DNA from: Polyodon spathula
Lineage: Eukaryota; Chordata; Actinopteri; Acipenseriformes; Polyodontidae
Reading direction: 5' to 3'
NCBI RefSeq assembly: GCF_017654505.1
Contig: NC_054543.1
Coordinates: 23,846,339-23,910,338, forward strand
Length of the DNA stretch: 64,000 bases
The notes under the pieces are model-generated. The model was not told the DNA's origin. It made no database searches and worked only from the letters and a program-made list of their open reading frames with translations. The stretch's first letter is position 1, and each line of letters starts with the position of its first letter. The translations under genes and the position numbers were made by a program. This document shows, one piece after another, positions 10,956-24,219 of the stretch.

Positions 10956-12602
10956 GGACCCACAGATTTTCCAGAACTTTTGTTAAGAGGTTTTTGATCT
11001 GTGGATAAAAACCGAAAACAATCTATGGCCTGTTCCCATGTGAACAGATTCTCTCCTGGCATGGGAAACCTTATTGTTTTGCGCGTCAGCTGTTGCTGTG
11101 CCTGTCTATTGTCACTGAAGCTGAATTACAGATTTCAGCTGGACGCTAAACCCTCCCCTCCCTCCCTCCTCACCCCCTGCGGGGCACAAACAAGCAATCC
11201 TGACACTTTCACACGCCAGAGACCAGCTTTGCGTCTGGCGGGTCTGGCTGCAGCAAATTAAACACGTCTTCTTGCCGTTTCTTTCCTGTCAGTCTAATTA
11301 GCCATGTAGTCTTTGAGATGCACCACAGTAGAGAGCTGATGGTCTTTTAAGCATCCAGATCAGGCAGAGACAGTCAAAGCCATCTTTCAGACTGTCTATA
11401 TAATACTGTACAGGAAGAGCAATTTTATTATTCAAATGATTAGATCTGCAATTAGAAGACTGGAAACAGAAGGCTTGCTGTAGACATTATACAGAACTGC
11501 CAGCCTTTTAGGTAGAGTATTTATTTAGCTTTAAAAAACTGATTCAGTTTCCATAGCTTTTAACAGCAATGGTTAGCTATTAAAGTTTTCAATGGTATAT
11601 AAAAAAGGGTATTCCAATATAAAAATATATTTGATGTATTGAACAATCAGGTAGTGCCTGGTTACCGTTGAAATATATATGTGGTCACACTTATAAAGGT
11701 TTACTCCTTTTATTATGGGCAGCGAGTGCGTGATCCAAAAGTAATCATTCCCGAGGGTACCAGGTGATACTGACTGATTGTTTAATTTCTGCAATACTTT
11801 GTATATTAAAGTTTATACTTCCTTCTATCTGTGCGGAAATGAAAAACAGCCTCCCGCATTTCAGAACAGTTAACAAACCGCTTTTCAAGGGAAGCTGTGT
11901 TTAAAAAGGAGACTAACTGTGGAAGTACTGTATATTTATAGTGATTATGTTGGCATGGTAACTAATTGTGCCGGTTCTCTGAATTTAATACATTAGATAG
12001 TGAATTATATTTATCCCTGTTTTAGAGTTTTCTTGGATAACCTCTCCTTAACTAAAGTTATCTGCAGCTATCTGAAAAGTTAACCACTTTTGCCCTGGAA
12101 TGGGTGTTCAAGGTGCAATTCTTTTAGTAGGGGGTATTTATTGCATAACGTTTTTACAAAAATATCCTGTCATTGTTCTTACCTGTATATCTTTTTAAAT
12201 GTTGTGTGTTATATATTTCTGCAAGATATTTTAACAAGTGTTTGATAAAGAGAGCCAGGGAAGCAAGATAGAGGTTCAAAAACTCAACCATGTACCTCAG
12301 CTTCTGCACAGTGTTCTCTTCATCAACCTTTTCCCTCTTTCCAATGAAAAACTCACTAAATAAAGATGGGTTATGTACAGAAACATTCCTAGCAGTATTT
12401 GCTTAACTTTTATATTAATACTAAATCCGTATATAATATCCTAACTGTAAACGGGTTATATCGGCACATACACAGACATGTCGACACACACACAGACTCA
12501 CACCATCCACTAACTCTATTAGAAAGGTTTGGTTGTTACTCCTTTCATTATAGGTTAAATGTGTAAAACATCTGTTGTTTAAAAATTGTTTTGAAACATT
12601 TG
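10956..12602. other. No gene seen
   Basis: No ORF with family resemblance, and no repeat boundary that I can place. The 86-codon ORF near 11001-11261 is not supported. Confidence 0.45.
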
Positions 12603-12702
12603 AAGGTGCGTATGTCATTTTTTTCCCCATATTTAAGAAAGTTGTTTCCTTACAATATATGTAACAACCTTCTTAAATATGGAAACAAATGACATACTGC
12701 AC

Positions 12703-12706
<4 letters not shown>
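12603..12706. repeat. Short hairpin (imperfect palindrome), MITE-like
   Basis: The arms AAGGTGCGTATGTCATTT...ATATTTAAGAAAGTTGTTTCC and their complement meet at about 12652-12660, giving a stem of roughly 45 bp. It directly abuts the (TA)n array. Possibly a very small foldback MITE next to a TA target that expanded. Confidence 0.6.
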
Positions 12707-12870
<164 letters not shown>

Positions 12871-13920
12871 TGTACATCTTGCTTAGCCACATAAATATAA
12901 TATATGAATGTTTCAATTATAAGCCCATGTTATAACCCCTTTCTGTTTAGCTTTCTGAGCTCTAGCAGGGCTAGAAGATGTATTGTATTGCTGCCATCTG
13001 CCATGGTGTGAACAAGCAGGCCAGTTTAGCTGGGTTTCACCTTTGTGATATTCCTTCCTCCCATCAGTCACCAAACTCCTCTGGCATAGACTGCAGTGTT
13101 TATCTTGAGCTGGTTGCCAGTACTAGCTGTTTATTGATGACACTGCACCAGCCCATCATGAAGCACCTCACTTGGCCTGCTGTCAGCCTGCCAGTCTGGG
13201 GAACCGTCTCATCCCATTCCCAAAATAGCATCCCCATCCTTTATTCCTAGTCACCAGCGTCAATACGCTACACAAACCAAACAAGAAGCACAGTTAGCAT
13301 CTGACACAACACACATAGACGCTGCTTCAGATGATTAAGCAGAAAGTGGCGTCAAACATTTGTATCATTTTTTACTTTCCCTTTACTTTTCATAGTGTTT
13401 GCAATCATTCAGAGAAGTTCTAACTGCAATTCCTCAAAAACTTATATTTTGTAATACCATTACATCCTCTTTACTTTCCATTTTCTTTACTAAACTTTGC
13501 TATTCATTCATCATAATATACTGCAGTAAAGGGTTATTAGGGTACCTTTATACACTTTTTAAGACCCCATTCTTCTCTGTCATCCTGTCCTCTACTCTAT
13601 ACGCAGAAGCTAGACTCTACCTGTGGAGTTGTATAATATGCGGAACTGCCCAGTCCTTTGTAGCATTTCTTATGAGTTTCCTCCAGTCATTCCCTTTTCT
13701 CCTTCCTATACTTTCATCTTTCCTGGTCACGTTGCTTCCACTGCTACCAGTGGATTATAACAGGTGATTTTCCAGTTTGAATGTTAAGTAGTTAAAATCC
13801 CCAAATACTTAAAAAACAGTGACTCAGAAAAGACAGTTTCGAGAGCCTTTAGTTTCCCATCAAGGGCCCCTGCTCATTTCCAGAAATGTGATCAGATGCA
13901 GGGGTGAGTTTAAAAGGAGG
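12871..13920. other. No gene supported
   Basis: Contains a 122-codon plus-strand ORF (13399-13767) rich in Leu, Phe and Ser with a hydrophobic character. It has no recognisable family and pyrimidine-rich DNA explains the composition, so I do not call it. Confidence 0.45.
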
Positions 13921-15166
13921 TTTAGACATGGACCCTGAACCCAAAGTATTGCGAAGATAAAACCATGCAGAATACAAGATAGAATGGTGTCTACCAAGGT
14001 CAACATCTTAACAGAATCAAGGTGGTATATTTTAAAAGACTCCATTCTTTAATTATATCCCATGGTTTTTAATTTTTAGTTAACCTAATTTTTAGTTAAA
14101 GCAAACCTTGGTATGTGTTTGAAACACCTTAACTAATGTATTGCTTAGATTCACTTTGTATGTCAGTTTCTGTCTAATGTCTAATTTCTGAGTACATCAG
14201 CCACAGTGTAACTATTAAGGCCACCTATGTATTCAATATTAAGACCACCATATGCAGCCACTGTTAAATTGTCTCTTTAATTAGACCAATGTGCTGTAAA
14301 AACTACCGAACCCTCTGAAAACCTGGATGCAACATGATGTAACATTTGAACAGCTTGCATAGAAAAAAACATCTTAAACAACATCTTAACAGCTCAAAAA
14401 TCTCTGACAAATATTTTGACTTCAGTAGTGACGCCCCTGACACCTTGCCCCTTTGTTCAGGTGTCTTTCCAGGTCACTTAGCAGTGCATATCATTTCCCA
14501 TAATTCCTTCATGAGAAGGACTTTCTCCTTTCCTGTCAAAGAGCACACTGCTCTAAGAAGTGTCTTACTTTCAAGAACAAAGCCTTTGTTTCCCTGTCCT
14601 CACTCTGGAGTTTTGAAAGACTTTATTACAACCTTGCTGTTAAAGGAAGGTGGCCTCACTACTGAAGTCAAAATATTTGTCAGAGATTTTTGAGCTGTTA
14701 AGATGTTGTTTAAGATGTTTTTTTCTATGCAAGCTGTTCAAATGTTACATCATGTTGCATCCAGGTTTTCAGAGGGTTCGGTAGTTTTTACAGCACATTG
14801 GTCTAATTAAAGAGACAATTTAACAGTGGCTGCATATGGTGGTCTTAATATTGAATACATAGGTGGCCTTAATAGTTACACTGTGGCTGATGTACTCAGA
14901 AATTAGACATTAGACAGAAACTGACATACAAAGTGAATCTAAGCAATACATTAGTTAAGGTGTTTCAAACACATACCAAGGTTCGCTTTAACTAAAAATT
15001 AGGTTAACTAAAAATTAAAAACCATGGGATATAATTAAAGAATGGAGTCTTTTAAAATATACCACCTTGATTCTGCTAAGATGTTGACCTTGGTAGACAC
15101 CATTCTATCCTGTATTCTGCATGGTTTTATCTTCGCAATACTTTGGGTTCAGGGTCCATGTCTAAA
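13921..15166. repeat. Large near-perfect inverted repeat (511-bp arms)
   Basis: Left arm 13921-14431 and right arm 14656-15166 are reverse complements over 511 bp without an indel (paired positions always sum to 29087). Compared base by base I find three mismatches: 13977/15110, 14011/15076 and 14103/14984, each A on the left where G is expected. That is 508/511 identity. The spacer is 224 bp (14432-14655) and unrelated. Mirror ORFs on both arms (for example 61 and 65 codons) are consequences of the duplication. There is no obvious target duplication, although GTCCATG is repeated at the right edge. Either a very recent inverted duplication or foldback element, a gene-converted palindrome, or an assembly artefact. 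Confidence 0.95.
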
Positions 15167-17794
15167 GTCCATGTTAGTTCAGCATTGTGTGAAACGAGCA
15201 TTAACTGCCCACGCAGTCAGAAGCAATCCCTTTAGGTAAGGCAGCTACTGAATATTTCAATGAGGTAGGGCTGTAGGGACCCAAGCTTCCTCTCCACCTT
15301 GAAACTTGCTTATCACAAAATAGAATAGGCATGCAAATCTACTACTGCTGCTGACATTCCTAATCTCATGCACCGGGGGAGGGGGGCATTGCAACCTTAT
15401 CATCTCTGCTGCTGTATTGTCCCTTGTAAAAGTTTGCCACTGTAATTTTGCACTGCAATTTTGCAGTTTTACTATGCAGTGCCAGCACTAGGATTTACTA
15501 GGCCCTGATACAAGACTGTGAAATAGATGAAAGCACTAAAGAAAAACTGAATAAAAATACATACATAAGCAGCAAAATCTGAATCGGTTTAAAAACTGTT
15601 TCTTTCAGCAAAACATATTGTAATGTTAGTTTAAGTTGACTATGAAAAAGACATAGCAAGGTTAATCAATTTGATTAATAACTCAGTTTAGTTAATAGTT
15701 AAACATGTTAATAACTTCAAATTAGTCACAAAACATATTAATCATAGGCATCAATTAGATTTTTAAATAAATGTTATCAAACACAAAAATTAGTATGAAA
15801 ACGTTTCTATACAAAAAACACGACTGCATCTCAAAACTTAGCCCACAGTACAAATGCATTTGTTACAACTCATAAGCGAAAACATCATTCTATTAACAAA
15901 CTTAACAAATGAATATCCGAAAAGCATTTTTTTTTTTTTCTTAATACTGAATTTCAACCATCTGTTAGTTAAGGTGGAATTCCAGACAATGTATTGTTGC
16001 CTTTTGATATAATAATAAATTCTGTCCTGTTTTGAACGAAGGGCTAATTTAAAAAGTCAAAAAGGATCAAATGGCTGAAAGCAAAAGCTGTGTCTCGGTA
16101 CGTGTCTCTAGTCTCGATTTTGGAAAGTAAATTAGTGAGAAGGCCCTGTCTCTTGTGTGTAGACAGACACCACAGTACTCCATTTGTTATCAAAATCGGG
16201 AGTTTTTTTTTTTGGGTGGCGGGGGTGTAGGACGGGCAAAGGGATGAGAATCATACCATTTTTACCGTTTCCCTGCTTCCCCTGTAGTGAGGGGCATGGT
16301 GGGAAAGCGGTGCAGTGTGTGAGCCTCATAAAGTAAGCTATCATAGATGGTCAAGTATGTGAGCTTGCATTGTGCACTGAATGCATGCCTGCTACAGGGA
16401 TCCCCTGGGTCCTAAACCCTGCTACAGACAGGGATTGCAGTAACCACAGAGACCACAGAAATTGAAGGTTTGCTGACATAAGGGTGTTTAACAGTAGTTT
16501 TGAGCAAAATACGGGAGAAAATCTGTCCCAGGAGTTGTCTGGGAGAATTGTCCAAAAAGCAGAAGAGTCTCGACAAATAAGGGAGAGTTGACAGGTCTGC
16601 ATATTTCAGTAATTTGTTCTAATTTGTTAGAAACTTGCTTATCAAGCTCTACTTGTATGTTGCGAAATTTATTTTGTTATTCCATTAAAATTCCATAAAG
16701 TTCAAGGTGCTAAAACACAAGTTAATTTTGACAAGGCCCTGGGGCTTATCCAAGTTGTCTCAAGGAGTCAAATTTGAGGCTTTAGAATCTCTTTTCTTAC
16801 TTCTCATTACCATTGCAACAGCAATGTTATCACAGGCCCCCCTTCTGTTACGCTGAAGGCATTCTAATAATACGGTAATTATCAGAAACTCTTATTGCAA
16901 GAAATGTATTACAACGTTGCTCCATTGTTAATTGTATTATGTATACATTCAGCATTTTCAACCTTCATTCTAGTAACACACTTCTTTCTTCTTATTAAAA
17001 TGTGTATTTAATGTGTGAAGGAACATTGTAATTTATAATACAATCTATATTTGTAAAAGCTAGACCTCATAACTACAATATTGTTATTTTTTTCCTCAAT
17101 TCCCCTGTATTCACTGTGATGAATAAATCTTGTCAGATTTATGATGTGCAGCCACTGGATCAAAACAAGAAAATAACCGAATCCCTGTACGTTGCCATGA
17201 TTCGAATCAGCTGAATCCCATCGCTGGGGTTTAGGAGGGGGAGAGTGTAACAGGCTTGTTTGATGCACTGTCTGGAGCTACCCAGAAAAAAAAACAAAAA
17301 AACAAAAAACAAACAAACATTTGTTTCTCTTGTGCATTGCTGGACTAGATCTCTTCTGCTTGTATTTTTATGTGTTGGGAAATGGCAGAATCTCATTAAA
17401 AATTTGATTGCTTTATAATAATTAATCTTTCTCGATGCACATTATAGTGCAATGTACAATCATATATACATCATGCTTTCAGTTGTATTTTCTATTGACT
17501 ATTGATTACTCCCTGTCCTATATTCCTTTGGTAATTGGTTGCTGTCTGCAGCCTATATACATTGGGTACTGCTGCAACTCATATTTCTTGTTGGTTTATT
17601 GCTTTGTGAATCAAAAACAGCAGCAACATGCTGGAGAAGTGCAGATACAGACATGCTGCTGTCCTCAGCAACATGTTCCGACACATTTTTGTATTTATAA
17701 AGGGAACTCTTAACTGAAAATGGCTGGAACTTTTTAGTTATTAATGCATGTTTTTGTTTTTTATTCAGTGATTATCACATTTTATTGTTGATTC
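15167..17794. other. No gene seen
   Basis: AT-rich; poly-T at about 15927-15939 and poly-A-rich sequence at 17286-17320. No coding or transposon signature that I recognise. Confidence 0.45.
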
Positions 17795-18960
17795 CTTGTG
17801 ACAGAAACAGATTGATTCTTGGTAATAAATCTCCCTCCCGACCTGTGAGGACGCAGCGTAAAGGGAACAAAGTGCCCCGGACTAGATGGCCTGACAATTC
17901 ATTCCCAGGGTTAGGTGGAAGTCGGCATTCTAATAAGGGGGCTCAGCTGCGGTACATTAAGACATTGTCCCTGAGGGAAAGCGATGTGGCAACCGCGGAT
18001 TGGAGGAAAAACGTCTGCACTCGTTAACCAAGGGAGAGTGACTGGAGGTACAAATAGGTGACGTGCCTAGGTGATCTGTTCATTTATTTATGGTTAAAAG
18101 AATGCTGAAGGACGAGAAAAATATAACCATATGTGTTTTGTTTGTTTGTCGAGTCTAATTGTACTGTTTGTTATTAGATGGCTAAAGGCCAGCACAACAC
18201 CATTGTTCATGGATTTAAATTGTATTTCACCACAAGCACTACAGCACTCACTCTGGACTTGTGACAGGAGCTGTATTTTGTGCGTGTGTTTAACTGTATC
18301 TATTATTTCAGGACCTCAACCTGTTGTTTATTGAACTGTGCAATACACATCGTTGTGTATTGCCAGCCCTCCATTTCTTTACTGTCATCATCAGACTTTG
18401 GATTATAAATAAACTCGTGGTATCTGGCATTGATGAGTGACGGTATAAATAGGGGTCGAAGCGATGTATCTGTTCCTTCATTTGGTTTAAAAGCATTTTG
18501 AACTGTAAGGACTGTGAGAGACCCTGTGTGTTAGTGTTTTGTTTTGTCTGTAATTGTCTTGTGTTACATATTACTAGATGATGGTGAAACATGATTCCTG
18601 AGCTGTCGCCAAGGGCCAGCACTAACCCGGAACAGCACAGCATAATTGTCACTAAATAAACTGTATCATCCACCATGAGCACTATTACACGCACCCAGGA
18701 CTGGTGACCATGTTAGTACTATTGTGGGGCGGATAGTTGTGTTTATTGTTTGGGTCTGTAACCCGTTATTATTTAAGCCATGCAGTACACATTGTTGTGT
18801 ATTGCCAAGGTCTTATTATTTGGACGCTAGACCTGGATACAGTAAAATACCTTTCCAACTGGACTATAACTCTTCTTGTTTTGTTTACTGTACACTGCAT
18901 CCCTCCTGCACCTGTACACAATCAACCACTTTACCACACTGCCCTTTCTTCAAATACTGC
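17795..18960 (+). repeat. LTR-like or gene-relic-like repeat
   Basis: A GC-richer block with promoter-like sequence (GGTATAAATAGGGG at about 18442), two related motifs CAATACACATCGTTGTGTAT (18341) and CAGTACACATTGTTGTGTAT (18782), and many T-rich stretches downstream. This architecture resembles a decayed LTR with internal duplication. I could not place TG...CA ends or a target duplication. Best read as an old LTR-type repeat of unknown family. Confidence 0.35.
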
Positions 18961-21040
18961 AATGATTACATTGAATTAAAAGAGGAAACAGCTTCAAGTG
19001 TTATTTAAAAAAAAATGTGTATCAGTTCTGGTGTTTCCAATATTGAGTTATTATCTGTTTCCTCAAAATCTGCATTTACCAGGATGTGAGCTTTTCTGGG
19101 GAATCCTAGGTTCTGGCACTGAACAGCCTTCCTCAATCCATGTATCCATACTCTCTGCCGATTTAAATGTAGACTAGGTGAGGCTGAGTTGAAAGCTCAC
19201 ATTACCACATGATTTTATTGAAATAAGGAAGCTTGTTCAGACAAGCTCAAAGCAGCTCTAAGCCAGGTAAAGTAGATTTAGAGAACTCAATAGCAACAGA
19301 ACCCACTAGCACTCGGAATCATTGCAAACACCATACATTAGTAAAGTAATACAATAAGTATATTATTATGTATATACAGTAAGAACAACAATCTAAATTA
19401 ATACTGTGATTAAGATGACTGATGGTTTGCTTTCTCAAAAATGCTACTTTGGTGTTACGACCATGATCAATCTGGTCACATTCATTCATTTATTTATTGT
19501 CAGTTTTTTTGTAATAATATAGTTTGAGGCCTGGTTTTCAGGCTGGTCATCTGTCCTGGATTTACTGAATGCTGGTGCCCTGGGACTTTGGTACGGCTTT
19601 TTTCCTGGGACACAAACAGTGCTGGGTTTGAATCTCCTGCAGAAGCTGCTAGAGAAACTGCAGTCACATGCAGAGGAAAACAGACAGACAGGCAGACTGA
19701 CAGATAGACCAACAGACAGAGAGACAAAGACAGACAGCAACAACAACATGCAAGAGAACATTGGTCAAGTTTAGCTGCCTCTCACAGAATTTAAACTAGA
19801 TACCCTAGATATTTATATCATTTGTAAACCACTTCTGAACTATTAACACGGTCACCCATAGGCAGGCCATGTAGCACCACAGCCTAACCACATTTCATTG
19901 GCCAGGAAGCCATGGTGATGATGCATAGAGATTTTAACTTGAATGAATACAGCATACCATTATCTCAGGTGAATCTGTTTGCTAAAATTAAAGTTTATCT
20001 CAATACAGTGCTTATTTATTTTTGCGATACTGTTTATCTAATGATTGATGGCTGGTTTTACAAACCCTGATTGGCACTAATCTTGGATTAACTTATCTAC
20101 ATTAATGTAGGTATCCAAAATTAAGGCTTGGGGTCTGTCAAAATAGAAGTATGTGTTTAAAGTCAGATATGAATCACTGATATCACATTTAATATTCTCG
20201 GTTTAATGAGAAGTTTCTGAAAGCTGTCAAGAATCATGTTGTACTTAACCCTGACAGATAGGGCCAAGAAATTTCCTCCATTTATCCTTTGAGTAAAATA
20301 AAACTGTTATTGATATTACAGAACAATCAAACAACTTGGAAGCACGTGCTTCGAATGGTACAGACCAGGCCTCGTGTCAGGGTCTGTTTTAAATGGTACA
20401 ACAATTCTGTTCCTAATTAGAAAAGGTTTCTTTTTTAAAAACTGTTTTTATTGTTATTAAAAAAAAATGAAGAAGAATATTGAAACAAGAAATCATTTTT
20501 ACTGTGCTCCAAATAAACAATCGCCTTGGCTTTAAAGTTTAAAAGTTGAGAAGGGTTCTTGGTTTAATTCCATGAGTCATGACCCAGTACAATCGGGACT
20601 GGTAAGACATTCACCATTTAGTAAACAGATAATATTTGTGGTACCACCGTATTCACAGTATCAGACAGCTCATTAAAATACTTTGCATAAATCTAAAAAT
20701 GACAATTATCCGTTCAGGCAATCGTTATATAAATTAAAAGAATTCTTATCTATATATATATATTATCTATATATATTTATAATATATTATATATAATATA
20801 TATAGTAAAAGTATTTTTTAATTAATTCTTCACAAATTTTGCTTTTTATTTGTTTTTGAAAACAATCCCCAATGCCTGTTTCAAACACGAGAAAAGACTT
20901 AAAACATTATTTTACAGCTGAGAGAAGTTTTGTGAATTTCAACTCAGGCTTTAAAAACAAGCTTTGAATTATCTCGCCTTGAAATTTGCACCTGTTTTAC
21001 ATTCTGTTGTTAGTTTTCTCATTCTTTCATCTCTTCGGAG
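18961..21040. other. No gene seen
   Basis: AT-rich sequence with a CAGACAGA-rich run at 19678-19740 and a TA-rich block at about 20748-20805. No coding signature. Confidence 0.45.
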
Positions 21041-21185
21041 ACTGACGAAGGGCAGGCAGACTGTAATGAATGGAAAAACAAGGACTGGTTGCGAACCGCT
21101 ACCCATACGGTTCAAAGATGAACGCCTTACAATTCAACTAAAGAGCAAGCTCTGCAGTCGAGAGGGAAGTGTGGGTCTTATTCAG
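21041..21185 (-). repeat. Dispersed repeat with tRNA-like module, copy 3
   Basis: The minus strand carries the best-preserved tRNA-like module of the three copies: CTTTAGTTGAATTGTAAGGC (box A-like) and GGTTCGCAACC, close to the box B consensus. Only the tRNA-like core of the 4371-4930 family is present here. Confidence 0.55.
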
Positions 21186-21534
21186 GTGGTCCGCGGAAAG
21201 GTTGCATAATTATGGAAAGGAAGCGGCAACGAGTTTATAGATCCTATATAGTATAGAATTTTGCATACAGATAGATGATGATTAAGTATACAATGAGAAC
21301 CGTTGTAATGTATAGTGTTGGAAACATTACTTCAACTAATAGTTGATATTATTATTAATTTTATTACACATATTCTTGTAGTATAACTGATTCTGAACTC
21401 ACGACTCGGTTTCTATCATTGTCACGTGGAACGTGCTGTACCAGAATCCAGTGTGTTTTCTATAAATTTAGTGCAGTAGGTTAATAGCAGTTGTTCAACC
21501 TCCAGATATGGATTTGTGACTGAACACGGGATCT

Positions 21535-22704
21535 TTGAAAAAGAAAACAACAAATAATCAAGCCAGTGATGATAGCGAGATCAGTGAAAAGTCAGAAGTC
21601 GAACATGCGACTACAGCAAGCGGACATACATCTGCAGAGGATTTGAGTGCAGGTCTGTATGCGCCGGGTACCAGCACAAGTAGAACTACTGGTAATGAAA
21701 ATAGTGTGAAACGCCGAAAAACTGTAAGAAAATATGAATCAAGCTATATTAATTTGGGCTTCACATGGACTGGCGAACAAGATGAACCAAGGCCGCAATG
21801 TGTGTTATGCTACCAAGTGCTGGCTAACGAAAGTTTGAAGCCTATAAATCTCTGGTGTCATTTGGAGAGAAAACATGCTGCGTTCAAAGATAAACCACCT
21901 GAATTTTTTCAGGACAAACTCACTGAAACAAGGCAAAGAAAGTTTGTTTGCTAATGCAACAGTAAATGTGCAGGCCTTGGAAGCTTTATACCGTGCTAGC
22001 ATTCGAATCACCAAAGCAGGGAAGCCACATACTATTGGGGAAGAACGTATTCTGCCTGAAGCAAAAAAATTTGTCTATAATGTGCGGAGAGAAGATGGTA
22101 AAGCAGTTAGATTGTGTGCCTCTTTCAAATGACACTGTCATGCAGAATTCATGATATGGCAGCTAATGTTAAAGACATTCTTGTGAAGTGTGTGAACAGC
22201 AGTAGGTATTTTGCATTGCAACTGGATGAGCCCACTGATGTCGCTAAACTTGAAAATCTTCTTGTATACATTAGGTATGAGTGGGAAGGGAAAGCACATG
22301 AAGATATTTTGTTTTGTCATTCACTGCCAACAAGAACAACCGCAAGACATATTTTTCATTTATTAGATGAATTTGTGAAGGAACACGGTATTGATTGTCA
22401 ATGAAATGTCTGAGTATGTACTGACGGTGCACGAGCAACAATGGCTCGTATCCATGAAGTTACACCAAATGTGAAATGGGTGCACTGTGGCATTCATCAA
22501 GAGGCACTAGCTGTCAAAAAATGCCAGTGGAAAATGAAGGCCATTTTGGACTCTGCTGTGAAGATTGTTAATTTCATAAAAGCATGACCTATGAAGTCTT
22601 AATTTTTTTGTGTACTGTGCAATAAACTACTTCATACAGAAGTATGGTGGCTGTCAAGAGGCAAAGTACTTTCCATTTGTTTGAGCTACGTTCAGAAATA
22701 CAGC
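21535..22704 (+). pseudogene. hAT transposase with BED finger, ZBED5/SCAND3-like, broken
   Basis: In the order read: an acidic and Ser-rich leader; a basic KRRKTVRKYESSYINLGFTW stretch; a BED-type finger (CVLCYQVL ... HLERKH, at about 21799-21874); then, after a frameshift, RASIRITKAGKPHTIGEE; after another, LQLDEPTDVAKLENLLVYIR (the strand carrying the first catalytic Asp in this group) and VHCGIHQEALAVK. Known relatives are hAT transposases and the host genes derived from them. At least three frameshifts and several stops exclude function, and there is no ATG at the ORF start (TTG). The C-terminal part continues after 24222 (for example the peptide around CCATTCCAATTCACAAGC) but is badly decayed. 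Not a domesticated gene. Confidence 0.8.
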
Positions 22705-22706
22705 TA

Positions 22707-24219
22707 CACAGAACAAAAATATAAACGCAACATGTAAATGTTGGTCCCATGTTTCATGAGCTGAAATAAAAGATCCCAGAAATGTTCCATATACACAAAA
22801 AGCTTATTTCTCTCAAATTTTGTGCACAAATTTGTTTACATCCCTGTTAGTGAGCATTTCTCCTTTGCCAAGATAATCCATCCACCTGACAGGTGTGGTA
22901 TATCAAGAAGCTGATTAATCAGCATGATCCTTACACAGGTGCACCTTGCTGGGGACAATAAAAGGCCACTCTAAAATGTGCAGTTTTGACCCAAAACACA
23001 ATGCCACAGATGTCAGAAGTTTTAAGTGAGCATGCAATTGGCATGCTGACTGCAGGAATGTCCACCAGAGCTGTTGCGAGAGAATTGAATGTTCATTTCT
23101 CTACCATAAGCCGCCTCCAACGTTGTATTAGAGAATTTGGCAGTACATCCAACCGGCCTCACAACCGCAGATCATGTGTAACCATGCCAGCCCAGGACCT
23201 CCACATCTGGCTTCTTCACCTGTGGGATCTGAGACCAGCCACCTGGACAGCTGATGAAACTGTGGGTTTGCACAACCGAAGAATTTCTGCACAAACTGTC
23301 AGAAACAGTCTCAGGGAAGCTCGTCTGCGTGCTCGTCATCCTCACCAGGGTCTTGACCTGACTGCAGCCTGGCATCGTAACCGACTTCAGTGGGCAAATA
23401 CTCACCTTCAATGGCCACTGGCACGCTGGAGAAGTGTGCTCTTCATGGATGAATCGTGGTTTCAACTGTACCAGGCAGATGGCATACAGCGTGTATGGCA
23501 TCGTGTGGGCGAGTGGTTTGCTGATGTCAACGTTGTGAACAGAGTGCCACATGGTGGCGGTGGGGTTATGGTATAGGCAGGCATAAGCTACTGACAATGA
23601 ACACAATTGCATTTTATCGATGGCAGTTTGAATGCACAGAGATACCGTGACGAGATCCTGAAGTCCATTGTCGTGCCATTCATCTGCTGCCATCACCTCA
23701 TGTTTCTGCATGATAATGCACGGCCCCATGTTGCAAGGATATGTACACAATTCCTGGAAGCTGAAAATGTCCCAGTTCTTCCATAGCCTCCGTACTCACC
23801 GGACATGTCACTCATTAAGCATGTTTGGGATGCTCTCGATCGACGTGTACGACAGCATGTTCCAATTCCTGCCAATATCCAGCAACTTCGCACAGCCATT
23901 GAAGAGGAGTGGGACAACATTCCACAGGCCACAATCAACAACCTGATCAACTCTATGCGAAGGAGATGTGTCGCGCTGCACGAGGCAAATTTTGGTCACA
24001 CCAAATACTGACTGATTTTCTGATTCACGCCGCTACCTTTTTTTTTTTTTTTTTGAAGGTATCTGTGACCAACAGATGCATATCTGTATTCCCAGTCATG
24101 TGAAATCCATAGATTAGGGCCTAATTAATTTATTTCAATTGACTGATTTCCTTATATGAACTGTAATTCAGTACAATCTTTTAAATTGTTGCATGTTGCA
24201 TTTATATTTTTGATCAGTG
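22707..24219 (+). mobile_element. Tc1 element, full length (1513 bp), inserted in hAT
   Basis: The terminal inverted repeats CACAGAACAAAAATATAAA and its counterpart ATTTATATTTTTGATCAGTG are flanked by TA at 22705-22706 and 24220-24221. The host hAT reading frame resumes on the right side of the insertion (CAGAAATACAGC | TTTCTAACAAACC). Sequence and length fit a Tc1 lineage that I recognise as common in fishes. The transposase inside is broken, so the copy is non-autonomous. Confidence 0.93.
23001..24011 (+). pseudogene. Tc1 transposase, 4 premature stops
   Basis: One continuous 337-codon frame from ATG 23001 to the TGA at 24009-24011 with no frameshift. N-terminal helix-turn-helix DNA binding (around MSTRAVARELNVHFSTISRL), then the DDE domain: first Asp in RSVLFMDESWFQ, second in LHDNARPHVA, third acidic position in SPDMSLIKHVWD. 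Tc1 normally has Glu at that third position (IEHVWD), so the catalytic Glu has become Lys. In-frame stops: TAG 23574, TGAs near 23592 and 23598, TAG near 23786. Several look like CpG or TGG transition decay. Dead transposase, but otherwise very well preserved. Confidence 0.92.

Noticed and set aside
13399..13767. 122-codon hydrophobic plus-strand ORF
   Set aside because: Pyrimidine-rich DNA explains the Leu/Phe/Ser content; no family motif, no splice context.
21535..21954. Domesticated ZBED-type host gene
   Set aside because: Frameshifts and stops follow immediately, there is no start ATG, and a Tc1 has split the region.
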